A stretch of 64,000 nucleotides of DNA from Denitrificimonas caeni DSM 24390 (GTDB taxonomy: Bacteria > Pseudomonadota > Gammaproteobacteria > Pseudomonadales > Pseudomonadaceae). Position 1 is the stretch's first letter. Each line of letters opens with the position of its first letter. Shown here piece by piece: positions 48,988 through 61,142 of this stretch. Where the stretch lies: NCBI RefSeq assembly GCF_000421765.1, contig NZ_ATXQ01000001.1, positions 310,001 through 374,000 on the forward strand, written 5' to 3'. Under the pieces are notes generated by a model. It was given only the letters and a program-made list of their open reading frames with translations, had not been told where the DNA came from and made no database searches. Both the position numbers and the translations under genes were made by a program.

Positions 48988-49754
48988 TGTATTACCTCGT
49001 TTTTTGCCGCTTCACCGCGCCGTAAAAAGCGCTGCACTGTCTCTGGACCATGCTCTAGCAAGTCAGCTAAAGGCCCTAAGGCAATTTGCGTACGGGTTTT
49101 ATTATCTAAAAACAAACAGGTGTCAGCGACCGCATAAATACTGGGTAACTCATGGGTGACCAAAACAATGCTGGATCCTAAGCTATCGCGCAGCTGCAAG
49201 ATCAGTTCATCTAGCGCCATCGAGCTCAAAGGATCAAGCCCTGCCGAAGGCTCATCAAAAAACAACACTTGCGGATCTAATGCCAGCGCACGCGCCAAGG
49301 CCGCACGTTTACGCATACCACCAGAGAGTTCAGCTGGATACAACTCATCACAACCGGATAAGCCAACTAATGCCAACTTAATTGCCGCCAATTCGCGTAA
49401 ATCTGCTGCAGTTAACTCTGGCCGCCAAGTACTCAAAGGTAAGCAAATATTTTCCCTAAGGGTCATCCCGCCCCACAGCGCACCATTTTGATATAACACG
49501 CCAAAATGTTGCTGTAAGTTGGCGCGGCTGTCAGCATCGCGTGCCCAAAAGTCTTCGCCTTGAAAAAATACGCGCCCAGCTAAAGGTGCCTGCAAACCAA
49601 TTAGATGGCGCAGTAGCGTGCTTTTTCCGCAACCACTACCGCCCATAATGACAAAGACTTCGCCTTGTTTGATACTGAAGTTGAGATCACGCTGAATCAC
49701 TAAAGAGCCATAACCGGCACTCAAGTTGTCTGCAACTAATACGCCTTCACTCAT
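48984..49754 (-). CDS. ABC transporter ATP-binding protein (MlaF-like)
   Basis: The 256-residue cytoplasmic ATPase shows Walker A GGSGCGKST (near residue 40), signature LSGGMRKRAALARAL, and Walker B VLFFDEPSAGLDP, all close to MlaF. It powers the permease encoded three bases upstream. From the ATG at 49754; an in-frame codon at 49778 would overlap the permease gene. It is part of the four-gene MCE operon. Confidence 0.94.
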   Translation of the reverse strand: MSEGVLVADNLSAGYGSLVIQRDLNFSIKQGEVFVIMGGSGCGKSTLLRHLIGLQAPLAGRVFFQGEDFWARDADSRANLQQHFGVLYQNGALWGGMTLRENICLPLSTWRPELTAADLRELAAIKLALVGLSGCDELYPAELSGGMRKRAALARALALDPQVLFFDEPSAGLDPLSSMALDELILQLRDSLGSSIVLVTHELPSIYAVADTCLFLDNKTRTQIALGPLADLLEHGPETVQRFLRRGEAAKNEVIQ

Positions 49755-49756
49755 GC

Positions 49757-50875
49757 TTAGATCCCCAGCTGCGTGCAAATAAGGGTAATCACCGCATCAC
49801 TAATTACTAAGGCAACAATAATGCTTACCACCGCATTGGTAGTGGCTTGGCCAACTGCTTGAGCATTACGTCCACAAGACAAACCGTAATAACAGCCAAT
49901 TAAACCAATCAATACAGCAAAGACCAGACTTTTAAACAGGCCAATTAAAAAGTCAGTCAGCGTCAACATTTCTAAACTTTGATTAAGATATTGCGAGGCA
50001 GAAATATCAAACAGACCAGCGCCAATCACAAAACCGCCAAACACACCTAACGCATCAGCAAAGACAGTTAAAATTGGCATACTCACCAGCAAAGCCAGTA
50101 AGCGCGGCAGGATCAGAAACTCTAAAGGAGGAAAACCAAAGGTTTTTAGCGCATCAATTTCTTCATTGGCTTGCATACTTCCGATCTCTGCCGCATAAGC
50201 GGCACCAGTACGACCAGCCATGATCACTGCAGTCATCAGTGCACCCATTTCACGGGTCATGCCAATCGCCACCATATTAGCGATATACAACTGCGCGCCA
50301 AAGGCTTCGAGTTGTGCAGCGCCAACAAAAGCTAAAATCAAACCAATTAAACTGGCAATTAAAGCCACAATAGGTAAAGCGCCTGGACCACATTGCTGAA
50401 ATGCCATCCAAAAATCACTCATGCGCATCCGCGCCTTGCCAGCAAACAAGCGACCAATGGCTTGGATCACCTCGCCAATAAAGATGCAAGAGTTGGCTAT
50501 GGCAGTGGTTACAGTGAGTGCACCAAGCCCCAGCCGCGCAACCCAGCCATAGGCGGGCTTATCCGCCTCTTTAGCTTGAGTGGAGGGGCTATCGGCCATT
50601 TCCAGCAAGCGTTCAACACCATCAGGTAAGCCCTGCAGGTTAAGCGCAACCTGCTGCTCTGTCGCCAGACGCTGCAAGCGGCGCAGCAAGGCCAGCAGAC
50701 TGCTATCCCATGCAGCAACATTGACGTGCACAGCTAACTGCTCTGGCAGACGGCCTCCTTGACGCCATACTTCACTCAACTCAGGCTTACGCTGATCCAG
50801 AGTCCAGCTCCCCACGACCTGCAGTACAGGTGCCTCACCACTGTGATCCCATTCTAATGACGCTGTCATATTCAT
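49757..50875 (-). CDS. MlaE-type permease with N-terminal STAS-like domain
   Basis: The 372-residue protein has a STAS-like N-terminal domain (about residues 1-90) and an MlaE permease domain (about 110-370). The MlaE signatures are present, including TREMGALMTAVIMAGRTGAAYAAEIG and ANEEIDALKTFGF. In the E. coli Mla system the STAS protein (MlaB) is separate; this fusion is known in other MCE operons. The ATG follows AAAGGA. It is the first gene of the operon, 71 bases beyond the parC stop. Confidence 0.93.
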   Translation of the reverse strand: MNMTASLEWDHSGEAPVLQVVGSWTLDQRKPELSEVWRQGGRLPEQLAVHVNVAAWDSSLLALLRRLQRLATEQQVALNLQGLPDGVERLLEMADSPSTQAKEADKPAYGWVARLGLGALTVTTAIANSCIFIGEVIQAIGRLFAGKARMRMSDFWMAFQQCGPGALPIVALIASLIGLILAFVGAAQLEAFGAQLYIANMVAIGMTREMGALMTAVIMAGRTGAAYAAEIGSMQANEEIDALKTFGFPPLEFLILPRLLALLVSMPILTVFADALGVFGGFVIGAGLFDISASQYLNQSLEMLTLTDFLIGLFKSLVFAVLIGLIGCYYGLSCGRNAQAVGQATTNAVVSIIVALVISDAVITLICTQLGI

Positions 50876-50946
50876 CCGGTTATCCTTTAGCAGTGGCGAG
50901 GCAGTGTGTCATTTGCTTAGCACATCATCCATAGCGTCTGGTCACC

Positions 50947-53199
50947 TTAAAGCTCAACACGTAATCCGTCCACTCGCTGAAAGCCCCGTGGTAACTTATT
51001 GCCACGACGGCCGCGCTCACCTTGATAGTGTTCAAGATCGCTGAACTTAAGCGATAGAGTACGTTTACCGGCAATCAGCACCAAGTTACCTTGTGGCGGT
51101 AATATAGCAAAATCCACCAGCAACTCTTCACGCTTAGCCGCACGATCAGTTGGAATGCCAATCAGTTTATTGCCTTTACCTTTACTCAACTGCGGCAAAT
51201 CAGAAACCTTAAACACCAGTAAACGACCTTCGTTGGTCACTGCAGCCAACCAATCGTCCTCAAAGCTATTGAGCATTTTCGGCGGTAACACGCGCGCAGC
51301 GTTCGGTAAGGTAATTAAAGCTTTGCCGGCTTTATTTTTCGCCTGCATGTCTTCGCCTTTGACCACAAAGCCATAGCCGGCATCCGAGGCAATCACCATC
51401 AACTGCTCATCACTTGGCATCAGCAAGCACTCAAAGGTCGCGCCAGCCGGCGGAGCTAATCGCCCTGATAATGGCTCGCCTTGACCGCGTGCGGCCGGCA
51501 AGGTGTGCGCGGGCAAGGAATAGCTGCGCCCGGTGCTATCAAGGAACACCACAAATTGATTCGAGCGTCCCTGCACTGCTTGTTTAAAGCCATCACCCGC
51601 TTTGTAAGATAAACCGCTCGGATCAATATCATGACCTTTCGCGCTTCGTACCCATCCTTGCTCGGACATCACTACAGTGACCGGCTCAGTCGGCAGTAAA
51701 TCAGTTTCTGACAGGGCTTTGGCTTCACCGCGCTCAACCAAGGGTGAACGGCGATCATCGCCATAGGTTTTCGCATCGGCGATCAGCTCTTTGCGCACCA
51801 AATTTTTTAGTTTGGTTTCACTGCCGAGCAAGCCTTGTAGTTGCGCTTGTTCTTTGGCCAGTTCATCTTGCTCGCCACGGATTTTCATTTCTTCAAGGCG
51901 AGCTAATTGGCGTAAGCGTGTATCGAGAATGTAATCTGCTTGAATCTCGGTGATAGCAAAACGCTGCATCAACACCGGTTTAGGGTGATCCTCACTACGG
52001 ATGATCTCAATCACTTCATCCATATTTAGAAAGGCAATCAACAAACCTTCTAATAAGTGCAGGCGTTTTTCCACCCGATCAAGCCGGAACTGCAGACGTT
52101 TGCGTACAGTTTCCACGCGAAACACCAACCACTCAACCAGCAAGCTGCGCAAGTCTTTGACTTGCGGACGACCATCAAGACCAATCACGTTTGTGTTGAC
52201 CCGATAACTCGACTCTAAATCGGTGGTGGCAAATAGGTGCTGCATCAACTCCGCTGGGTCAACACGATTGGAGCGCGGAATAATCACAATGCGACAAGGG
52301 TTTTCGTGATCTGACTCATCGCGCAGATCAGCCACCATCGGCAGCTTTTTCGCCTGCATTTGTGCAGCGATTTGCTCGATCACCTTCGCCCCAGAGACTT
52401 GGTGTGGCAATGCCGTGACCACCACATCACCATCATCGACACGGTAAATTGCACGCATGCGCACAGAACCACGGCCGGTTTGATAGATTTTTAGAATATC
52501 CGCGCGCGGGGTAATGATTTCCGCATCGGTTGGATAATCAGGGCCTTGAATATGCTCACAAATATCTTCCAAGGTGGCTTTGGGCTGATCCAACAACAGC
52601 ACGCAGGCGGCGGCTACTTCACGCAGGTTATGCGGCGGCACATCGGTGGCCATACCCACGGCAATCCCTGTGGTGCCATTGAGTAACAAATTCGGCAAGC
52701 GCGCAGGCAACACCGCAGGCTCATTCATAGTGCCGTCAAAGTTTGGAATCCAATCAACCGTGCCTTGGCCTAACTCAGTTAGCAGTACTTCTGAATAACG
52801 GGCTAAACGTGCTTCGGTATAACGCATCGCAGCAAAGGATTTCGGATCATCTGGCGCACCCCAGTTGCCCTGCCCGTCGACTAACGGATAACGATAGCTA
52901 AACGGTTGCGCCATCAACACCATCGCTTCATAGCAAGCGATGTCACCGTGTGGGTGGAACTTACCTAACACGTCACCAACGGTACGTGCCGATTTTTTAT
53001 GCTTAGAGTCAGCGTCTAATCCCAGCTCACTCATGGCATAGACAATGCGGCGCTGCACTGGTTTTAGTCCATCACCAATGTGCGGCAAAGCGCGATCCAT
53101 GATCACGTACATGGAGTAATTTAAATAGGCTTGCTCGGTAAACTCGGCCATCGAGCGGCGCTCAACGCCCTCAAGGCTTAAATCAACAAGTTGTGTCAT
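50947..53199 (-). CDS. parC: DNA topoisomerase IV subunit A
   Basis: ParC cuts and rejoins DNA during chromosome decatenation. The 750-residue protein has the winged-helix region, the catalytic Tyr in [10 protein letters not shown] (near residue 123), and a C-terminal beta-pinwheel shorter than in GyrA. The quinolone-resistance region reads [10 protein letters not shown], so residue 87 is Ile (ATC) where the Pseudomonas protein has Ser87 (Ser80 in E. coli). The neighbouring Glu91 is intact. The start follows GAGG. It lies after parE with 61 bases between. Confidence 0.98.
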   Translation of the reverse strand: MTQLVDLSLEGVERRSMAEFTEQAYLNYSMYVIMDRALPHIGDGLKPVQRRIVYAMSELGLDADSKHKKSARTVGDVLGKFHPHGDIACYEAMVLMAQPFSYRYPLVDGQGNWGAPDDPKSFAAMRYTEARLARYSEVLLTELGQGTVDWIPNFDGTMNEPAVLPARLPNLLLNGTTGIAVGMATDVPPHNLREVAAACVLLLDQPKATLEDICEHIQGPDYPTDAEIITPRADILKIYQTGRGSVRMRAIYRVDDGDVVVTALPHQVSGAKVIEQIAAQMQAKKLPMVADLRDESDHENPCRIVIIPRSNRVDPAELMQHLFATTDLESSYRVNTNVIGLDGRPQVKDLRSLLVEWLVFRVETVRKRLQFRLDRVEKRLHLLEGLLIAFLNMDEVIEIIRSEDHPKPVLMQRFAITEIQADYILDTRLRQLARLEEMKIRGEQDELAKEQAQLQGLLGSETKLKNLVRKELIADAKTYGDDRRSPLVERGEAKALSETDLLPTEPVTVVMSEQGWVRSAKGHDIDPSGLSYKAGDGFKQAVQGRSNQFVVFLDSTGRSYSLPAHTLPAARGQGEPLSGRLAPPAGATFECLLMPSDEQLMVIASDAGYGFVVKGEDMQAKNKAGKALITLPNAARVLPPKMLNSFEDDWLAAVTNEGRLLVFKVSDLPQLSKGKGNKLIGIPTDRAAKREELLVDFAILPPQGNLVLIAGKRTLSLKFSDLEHYQGERGRRGNKLPRGFQRVDGLRVEL

Positions 53200-53260
53200 G
53201 CATCGCCTCTATCGAATAATTGTGTAGTCAAAACAGCAGTCATTGGGGCTAAGCAGCGCA

Positions 53261-55788
<2,528 letters not shown>

Positions 55789-55890
55789 AAAAAACTACAC
55801 ACTAAATACAGCGGATTAGAATACCACCATGTCTCAATAAGTGCGCAGCCAGTCCTTTAAACAGCAAAGTTTCTCCTGCGCGCGCACGCC

Positions 55891-56697
55891 TCAGTAGCCC
55901 TTAATGCTGTAATCGATTTCAAAATCAATGTCCTCGACCCGTGACACCGCAGTTTGCAGTTGGCCATCATCATATAAGCGCAACCACCGATAACCAGGCG
56001 CTTTATCGTCCACCGCAAAATCTTCGCTGTGCGGAGTAAACTGCACGCAAGTGGAAGGCGCCGCCAACCAACGTATACCGTCGAACTGCTGATCAACTTC
56101 TTGGTGTACGTGTCCCCAAATCACTGCTTTGACATTGTCATAACGGCTGATAATTGACAGCATATCGGCAGCATTATGCAGGCCAATCTTATCCATCCAA
56201 CGACTATTAATTGGCACTGGATGGTGGTGTAAGCCAATCAGCACATGACGATCACCGGCATCCACCAAAGCCCGCTCTAAAAGAGCTAATTGGTCTTTGG
56301 CTAATTCTCCGTGCACTTTCTTTGCCACAGAGGAGTCTAGTAACACGATACGCCACGCACCAATATCATAAACAGGCTCAAGCCAGTCGGTGTCTGCGCA
56401 TATTTGTTGCAGTGCCAAACGTTCATCATGGTTGCCGGCAAACCAGCGTTTGGGCGCGTTAAAGGCGTTCACCATCTCAGAAAAACGCTGGTAAGACGCA
56501 ATCGAGCCGTCTTGGGAGATGTCACCTGTGCACAATAACAAATCAATGTTCGACTGCTCAGCGAGAACACCGCTAATGACTTGCTGCAAGCTGTCATCGG
56601 TATCCATACCCAACAAACGGCCAGCTTCATCAGCAAACAAATGACTGTCTGACAGCTGCACCAGCGTTACGTAGGGCATTTTCTTCAAGGGCTCCAT
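55891..56697 (-). CDS. cpdA: 3',5'-cyclic-AMP phosphodiesterase
   Basis: CpdA hydrolyses cAMP and so limits CRP/Vfr signalling. The 268-residue metallophosphoesterase has the metal ligands in LSDSHLF (near 17), CTGDISQDG (near 58), GNHDE (near 93) and the late GHVHQEV pair. An ATG at 56697 follows a GGAGAGGGG site; a TTG directly before it is also in frame. It begins the cpdA-yqiA-parE-parC run. Confidence 0.95.
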   Translation of the reverse strand: MEPLKKMPYVTLVQLSDSHLFADEAGRLLGMDTDDSLQQVISGVLAEQSNIDLLLCTGDISQDGSIASYQRFSEMVNAFNAPKRWFAGNHDERLALQQICADTDWLEPVYDIGAWRIVLLDSSVAKKVHGELAKDQLALLERALVDAGDRHVLIGLHHHPVPINSRWMDKIGLHNAADMLSIISRYDNVKAVIWGHVHQEVDQQFDGIRWLAAPSTCVQFTPHSEDFAVDDKAPGYRWLRLYDDGQLQTAVSRVEDIDFEIDYSIKGY

Positions 56698-56868
56698 CAA
56701 GCTGGCCCCTCTCCATTGATTTAGACCCGAGCAATTATGCGTACAGTTATGGTTTAGAGCAAATCAAACAAGGGGGCTCAGTTCACATTAAATAGAAATC
56801 ACTTGCTTGCATAACAGACCAAAATAGCGACTATACTTAAAACTCATTGCACCTTGCGGAGATCAGTC

Positions 56869-57222
56869 ATGACTCGTCCAAAAAAAATAGATCATCCTCT
56901 ATTTCAACTGCTTGACGAAGAAAAAATCGATCTTTTTAATGAGCAAAAAAGATTGTACGCAGCATCCGGATTATTAGACTTTAAAAATGCTGACTTACGC
57001 GGTCTAAACTTGCGCGGTCTTGATGCAAGCGGCATTGATTTTCGTAACGCGTATTTTCGTAGCTGTGACCTACGAGGCATTGATTTTAGAGAGACCTTAC
57101 TAGAAGGTGCGAGCATTAATCGTGCAAAAATCTCTGGATGCTACTTTGCTAACAATATATTGGCCGAAGAAATAGTTATGTCATTAACAGCCGGAACACG
57201 CATTCGTTGCCAACCAAAATAA
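56869..57222 (+). CDS. Small pentapeptide-repeat protein
   Basis: The 117-residue protein has a helical N-terminus (residues 1-36) and about ten A(D/N)LxG-type pentapeptide repeats (about 40-95), for example ADLRG, LNLRG, IDFRN, CDLRG. Such repeats form a right-handed quadrilateral beta-helix. Some larger members (Qnr, MfpA) protect topoisomerases from quinolones, but this one has too few repeats to assume that role. The ATG at 56869 behind GCGGAG is preferred to an ATG five codons earlier. It is divergent from cpdA. Confidence 0.85.
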   Translation: MTRPKKIDHPLFQLLDEEKIDLFNEQKRLYAASGLLDFKNADLRGLNLRGLDASGIDFRNAYFRSCDLRGIDFRETLLEGASINRAKISGCYFANNILAEEIVMSLTAGTRIRCQPK

Positions 57223-57256
57223 ACAATGAGTCACTGCATATTGCACCAGCTCACAG

Positions 57257-57294
57257 TCTGCAGATATATTCATTTACTTAATATATGCTGCAGA
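57257..57294. repeat. Inverted repeat before the cAMP-binding-type gene
   Basis: TCTGCAGATATAT (57257-57269) pairs with ATATATGCTGCAGA (57281-57294) apart from one bulged G, around an 11-base loop. It lies 35 bases after the pentapeptide gene and about 50 before the next gene, and could be a terminator or an operator. Confidence 0.5.
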
Positions 57295-57345
57295 TTAGTG
57301 TTTTAATATATTTGTTATAGCCGCTGGTTTAGGAATTTTTTACTT

Positions 57346-58143
57346 ATGTATCTACTAGGTGAGCAACCGGCGTATGCCGACAAGCTAATCAATCGTCTGC
57401 AGACTATTCCTCGCCAATTACTGGAGGGTTTAAAACCTTGCGGTGAACACATTGACATAGCGCAAACATCCGATTTAAATCGAGACTTACCTGATAATCA
57501 GCTCTTTATCATTGATAACGGTTTAATTCACGCACTGGTTGATAGTCGCCCGGTTTTTTACCTACAAGAAGGCGATTTACTTGGTTTACGCCAAGGTCTC
57601 GACTTACCCGAGTGTCAATACAGCAGCGAAGAACCTATACGTTTAACACCTTACAGTCGTCGTGAAGCTTTTCAGCACATTGCTGAAAACGATCAGCGTC
57701 AAGAGCTTTTCACTCTCTATCTGTTAGGGCATTCAGCATTGTTTTCTGACGCCTTAGCACGCTTAAGACAGCCAGAAATACGTCCAACCACCGGCTTCCA
57801 AAGTTTTGCTGCGGGCGAAGAGTTGATCAACCAAGGCGACATCGCTGAGCATGTATTCATTATTATTGAAGGACACGCCGAAGCTTGGGTAAACGGTGAA
57901 AAAGTCGGCGACGTGGAAAAAGATGAGATTTTCGGCGCTATGGCGGTATTTACCGAAGAGCGTCGTACTGCCACTGTGATTGCCAGCGAACCCTGTACAG
58001 TCATGGTTATTCCTAAAGACCAATTCCTCAGCTTGATGCGCAGCAATCCTCGTATTGCTCACAGCCTTATTGAAAGCATGGCGCGACGCATTGATCTAAT
58101 GAACAAAGAAATCACCCATTTGCGCAGCAAGCTAAAAAACTAA
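57346..58143 (+). CDS. cbpA: Cyclic-nucleotide-binding-domain protein (CbpA-like)
   Basis: The 265-residue cytoplasmic protein has a degenerate N-terminal cNMP-like domain (about 15-110) and a fuller C-terminal domain (about 140-255). The phosphate-binding cassette reads FGAMAVFTEERRTATV, in which Ala replaces the usual Glu that contacts the ribose, while the Arg is kept. The layout matches CbpA of Pseudomonas aeruginosa, a polar cAMP-binding protein. No DNA-binding domain is present, so it is not a CRP-type regulator. The gene symbol is a synteny-free guess from architecture. Confidence 0.7.
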   Translation: MYLLGEQPAYADKLINRLQTIPRQLLEGLKPCGEHIDIAQTSDLNRDLPDNQLFIIDNGLIHALVDSRPVFYLQEGDLLGLRQGLDLPECQYSSEEPIRLTPYSRREAFQHIAENDQRQELFTLYLLGHSALFSDALARLRQPEIRPTTGFQSFAAGEELINQGDIAEHVFIIIEGHAEAWVNGEKVGDVEKDEIFGAMAVFTEERRTATVIASEPCTVMVIPKDQFLSLMRSNPRIAHSLIESMARRIDLMNKEITHLRSKLKN

Positions 58144-58299
58144 GTACCCATCTTCAGCAAGTCAACAAGCGCTCATTCGCAGCGATTGTTGACTTGTTTT
58201 CAACGCAAAGCATTCCTAGCGATCAAGACAAGCGGCAAAGCTTCCTGCATTTTTGGGCATAGACTGTTATTATTTGCCTTTTTGCAGGCAGTCCATTTC

Positions 58300-59592
58300 A
58301 TGCTTGAAAAACTCTTTCAGTTGCAGGCCAACAACACCACCTTTCGCACCGAAGTTCTGGCAGGCACCACCACCTTCCTGACCATGGCCTACATCCTCTT
58401 TGTCAATCCGAATATGCTGGCTGAAATTGGCATGGATCACGGCGCGGTGTTTGTCGCGACTTGTTTAGCGGGCGCTATTGGCTCAGCCATTATGGGCATG
58501 ATTGCCAACTACCCGATCGCTCTTGCGCCAGGCATGGGACTTAACGCCTTTTTCACTTATACCGTCGTTGGCACCATGGGCTACTCATGGCAAGTGGCTT
58601 TAGGTGCAGTGTTTATCTCAGGCTTTTTGTTTTTCGCTATGTCGATTTTCAAAATCCGCGAATGGATTATTAACAGCATTCCAATGCCGCTGCGCTCAGC
58701 CATCAGCGCGGGAATTGGTTTGTTTTTAGCGTTGATAGCGCTTAAAAATGCGGGCATTGTCATCGGCAATAAAGACACGTTAGTCACTTTAGGCGACCTC
58801 GCACAACCCGCACCTATCCTAGCGACGCTCGGTTTTGTTGTGATAGTTTCCTTAGCCTATCGACAAATTACCGGTGCGGTAATGATCGGTATCTTGCTGG
58901 TGACTGCCTTATCAATTGGCTTAGGTTTTTCTGGCATCGACGGCTTTGTCAGTATGCCGCCCAGCATGCTGCCGACACTGCTGGAACTGGATATTATTGG
59001 CGCTCTCGATGTCGGTTTAGTCAGTGTTATTTTTGCTTTTTTGTTTGTCGATTTATTTGATACTTCAGGCACGTTAATTGGTGTAGCTCAACGCGCTAAC
59101 TTGATCGATGCTCAAGGTAAAATGCCGCGTCTCGGTCGCGCCTTGCTGGCTGACAGTACAGCGACTATGGCCGGCGCCTGCATGGGCACATCAACCACTA
59201 CAAGCTTTGTTGAGTCTGCAGCAGGTATCGCCGTCGGCGGACGCACGGGGTTAACTGCTTGCGTAGTCGCCGCACTGTTTTTACTCAGTCTGTTTTTTGC
59301 GCCTTTAGCATCTGCAATACCGGCCTATGCCACTGCGCCAGCTCTATTTTTTGTTGCGGTATTAATGACCAGCGGTTTAGCGACTATAGATTGGGACGAT
59401 CTCACCGTTGCCGCGCCTGTAGTCGTTGCTGCGCTAGCTATGCCGCTGACGTTTTCAATTGCCAATGGTATCGCTTTTGGTTTTATTAGCTGGACAGCCA
59501 TTAAGCTGCTCAGCGGCCGCTGGAAAGACCTCAATAGCGCCATGTGGATTTTATCCATCCTCTTTATCATTAAACTGGGTTTCTTTGCCTGA
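58300..59592 (+). CDS. NCS2-family purine permease (AzgA type)
   Basis: The 430-residue inner-membrane transporter has about 13 helices and the AzgA-type motifs [16 protein letters not shown] near the start, [12 protein letters not shown] near residue 75, LFDTSGT and [14 protein letters not shown]. These proteins import adenine, guanine or hypoxanthine with protons. From the ATG at 58300; the frame stays open 38 codons upstream without family support. It overlaps trmA by one base. Confidence 0.94.
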   Translation: MLEKLFQLQANNTTFRTEVLAGTTTFLTMAYILFVNPNMLAEIGMDHGAVFVATCLAGAIGSAIMGMIANYPIALAPGMGLNAFFTYTVVGTMGYSWQVALGAVFISGFLFFAMSIFKIREWIINSIPMPLRSAISAGIGLFLALIALKNAGIVIGNKDTLVTLGDLAQPAPILATLGFVVIVSLAYRQITGAVMIGILLVTALSIGLGFSGIDGFVSMPPSMLPTLLELDIIGALDVGLVSVIFAFLFVDLFDTSGTLIGVAQRANLIDAQGKMPRLGRALLADSTATMAGACMGTSTTTSFVESAAGIAVGGRTGLTACVVAALFLLSLFFAPLASAIPAYATAPALFFVAVLMTSGLATIDWDDLTVAAPVVVAALAMPLTFSIANGIAFGFISWTAIKLLSGRWKDLNSAMWILSILFIIKLGFFA

Positions 59593-60680
59593 TGCCACAT
59601 TCTGACTATTCTCCAGACGCTTATTTGCAACAACTACAGGCTAAGAAACTACGCCTGCAAGACTTACTCAGCGAGTTTAATGCGCCAGAGCCGCAGGTTT
59701 TTGCCTCTGCGGAGCAGCACTACCGTCTACGCGCTGAGTTCCGTTTGTGGCGCGAAGGTGATCAGCGTTTTTATGCGATGTTTGCTCCCGGCGATAACCG
59801 CACGCCTATTTTTGTTGAGAATTTCCCGATTGCCAGCGAGCGCATCAATCAGCTGATGCCACGCTTAAAAGAAGCATGGAGCAACAACCAAGCGCTATCT
59901 GAGCGACTGTTTCAAGTCGAGTTTTTAACGACTTTGTCAGGTGAAGCGCTGATTACTTTGTGCTATCACCGCCCTCTGGATGAGGCATGGCAAGTCGTAG
60001 CGGAACAACTGGCAGCAGATTTGCAGGTGAGTATTATCGGTCGTTCACGCGGCAAGCGTACGGTGATTGGCCGCGACTATGTCACCGAAGAACTGACTGT
60101 AGGTGGACGTGTATTCACTTACCGGCAACCAGAAGGTGCCTTTACTCAGCCCAATGGCGCAGTCAATACACACATGCTGAACTGGGCCTACGAGACACTC
60201 GGTGAGCAAGAGAATGATTTACTCGAACTGTATTGCGGTAATGGTAATTTCACTCTGCCGCTATCGACCCGAGTACCTAAGGTATTAGCCACAGAAATCA
60301 GTAAAAGCTCCGTGAATGCCGCCTTAGCAAACTTAGCCGATAATCAGATCGACAATATCGAGTTGGTGCGTTTGTCGGCTGAAGAGCTCACGCAGGCATT
60401 GAATGGCGTACGCGAGTTTCGTCGCTTAGCCAATATTGATTTGGACAATTACAAGTTTGGTACAGTGTTTGTTGATCCACCACGCGCGGGTATGGATAGC
60501 GATACCTGCGAGTTGGTGCGCCGTTTTGATAGGGTTTTGTATATTTCCTGCAACCCAGAAACCTTAGCGCAAAATATTCGCCAACTCAGTGATACCCACC
60601 GTATTGTAAAATGCGCATTATTTGATCAGTTCCCGTGGACCGATCATATGGAAAGTGGTGTGTTGCTCGAGCGTAAGTAA
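59592..60680 (+). CDS. trmA: tRNA (uracil-5-)-methyltransferase
   Basis: TrmA makes ribothymidine at tRNA position 54. The 362-residue protein has the SAM-dependent RumA/TrmA fold: [11 protein letters not shown], the SAM site [12 protein letters not shown] near residue 210, DPPRAGMD near 295, and the catalytic Cys motif YISCNPETL near 320. It lacks the TRAM domain and Fe-S cluster of RlmD. The ATG overlaps the permease stop (ATGA-type), so it is translationally coupled. Confidence 0.97.
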   Translation: MPHSDYSPDAYLQQLQAKKLRLQDLLSEFNAPEPQVFASAEQHYRLRAEFRLWREGDQRFYAMFAPGDNRTPIFVENFPIASERINQLMPRLKEAWSNNQALSERLFQVEFLTTLSGEALITLCYHRPLDEAWQVVAEQLAADLQVSIIGRSRGKRTVIGRDYVTEELTVGGRVFTYRQPEGAFTQPNGAVNTHMLNWAYETLGEQENDLLELYCGNGNFTLPLSTRVPKVLATEISKSSVNAALANLADNQIDNIELVRLSAEELTQALNGVREFRRLANIDLDNYKFGTVFVDPPRAGMDSDTCELVRRFDRVLYISCNPETLAQNIRQLSDTHRIVKCALFDQFPWTDHMESGVLLERK

Positions 60681-60682
60681 CT

Positions 60683-60707
60683 GGGAGCGCGGACGGCCCG
60701 TCCGCAA
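60683..60707 (+). repeat. REP-like palindromic element (copy A)
   Basis: GGGAGCGCGGACGGCCCGTCCGC-type sequence: a GGGAG head followed by an imperfect hairpin GCGGACG/CGTCCGC. This is the layout of Pseudomonas REP elements. It lies directly after trmA. A second copy with the same GGGAGCGCGG head lies at 63697-63719 in inverted orientation. Confidence 0.7.
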
Positions 60708-60724
60708 CGCTCTAAAACCACTAA

Positions 60725-61012
60725 TTACCGAACTCTCGACTCATCAACTCTTGCACAAGCGGAGCATCGTTGCGACCTGCTGCGCTCAGCGCTCAAAGCG
60801 TTAATCGGCAGCGTTCTGTAAGGCAAAAGAATGTGTTGTTTGCGCTGTGTGCGCTGCGCCAGCAGCACTATTGCCGTTCTTTCCTCAATCGCCCATCCTG
60901 GACTCAATTCGGGCGCTACGCCAGCCAGGGCTTGGCTGGTCACAGCAACAGTGCTGCTGGCAGTTGAGCTTTGGTGGCGCTGGAAGTTTTTGTGCGGTGT
61001 AGCAGCAAACAT
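60725..61012 (-). other. Possible dispersed-repeat ORF between trmA and btuB
   Basis: The 462-base gap between trmA and btuB holds a 95-codon open frame on the minus strand, rich in Ser, Thr and Ala, with no domain or clear ribosome site. Its translation (TPHKNFQRHQSST, SQALAGVAPELSPG) has the look of hypothetical ORFs I associate with repeated intergenic sequences in Pseudomonas, but I cannot confirm this. The plus strand of the same stretch contains several short inverted repeats (near 60918-60965). A repeat remnant or structured RNA is as likely as a gene. Confidence 0.3.
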
Positions 61013-61104
61013 AGGATAGGTTTATTGATATAGAGATACAGTGAGAGCGCAGAACTGAGTAGAAAGACAGGAGACCGCTAATTTGTCTTGAGCTAAGCAT
61101 TCAA

Positions 61105-61125
61105 AGCGCAGGCTGATGCTGCGCT
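61105..61125 (-). terminator. Hairpin after btuB
   Basis: AGCGCAG and CTGCGCT (61105-61111 and 61119-61125) form a 7-bp stem about 20 bases beyond the btuB stop. Only a short T stretch follows on the minus strand. Confidence 0.45.
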
Positions 61126-61142
61126 CTGAAGCTGGACGAATC

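Noticed and set aside
57232-57257. Possible CRP/Vfr site before the CbpA-like gene
   Set aside because: A good right half (TCACA) is present, but the left half is poor and the spacing is one base short.
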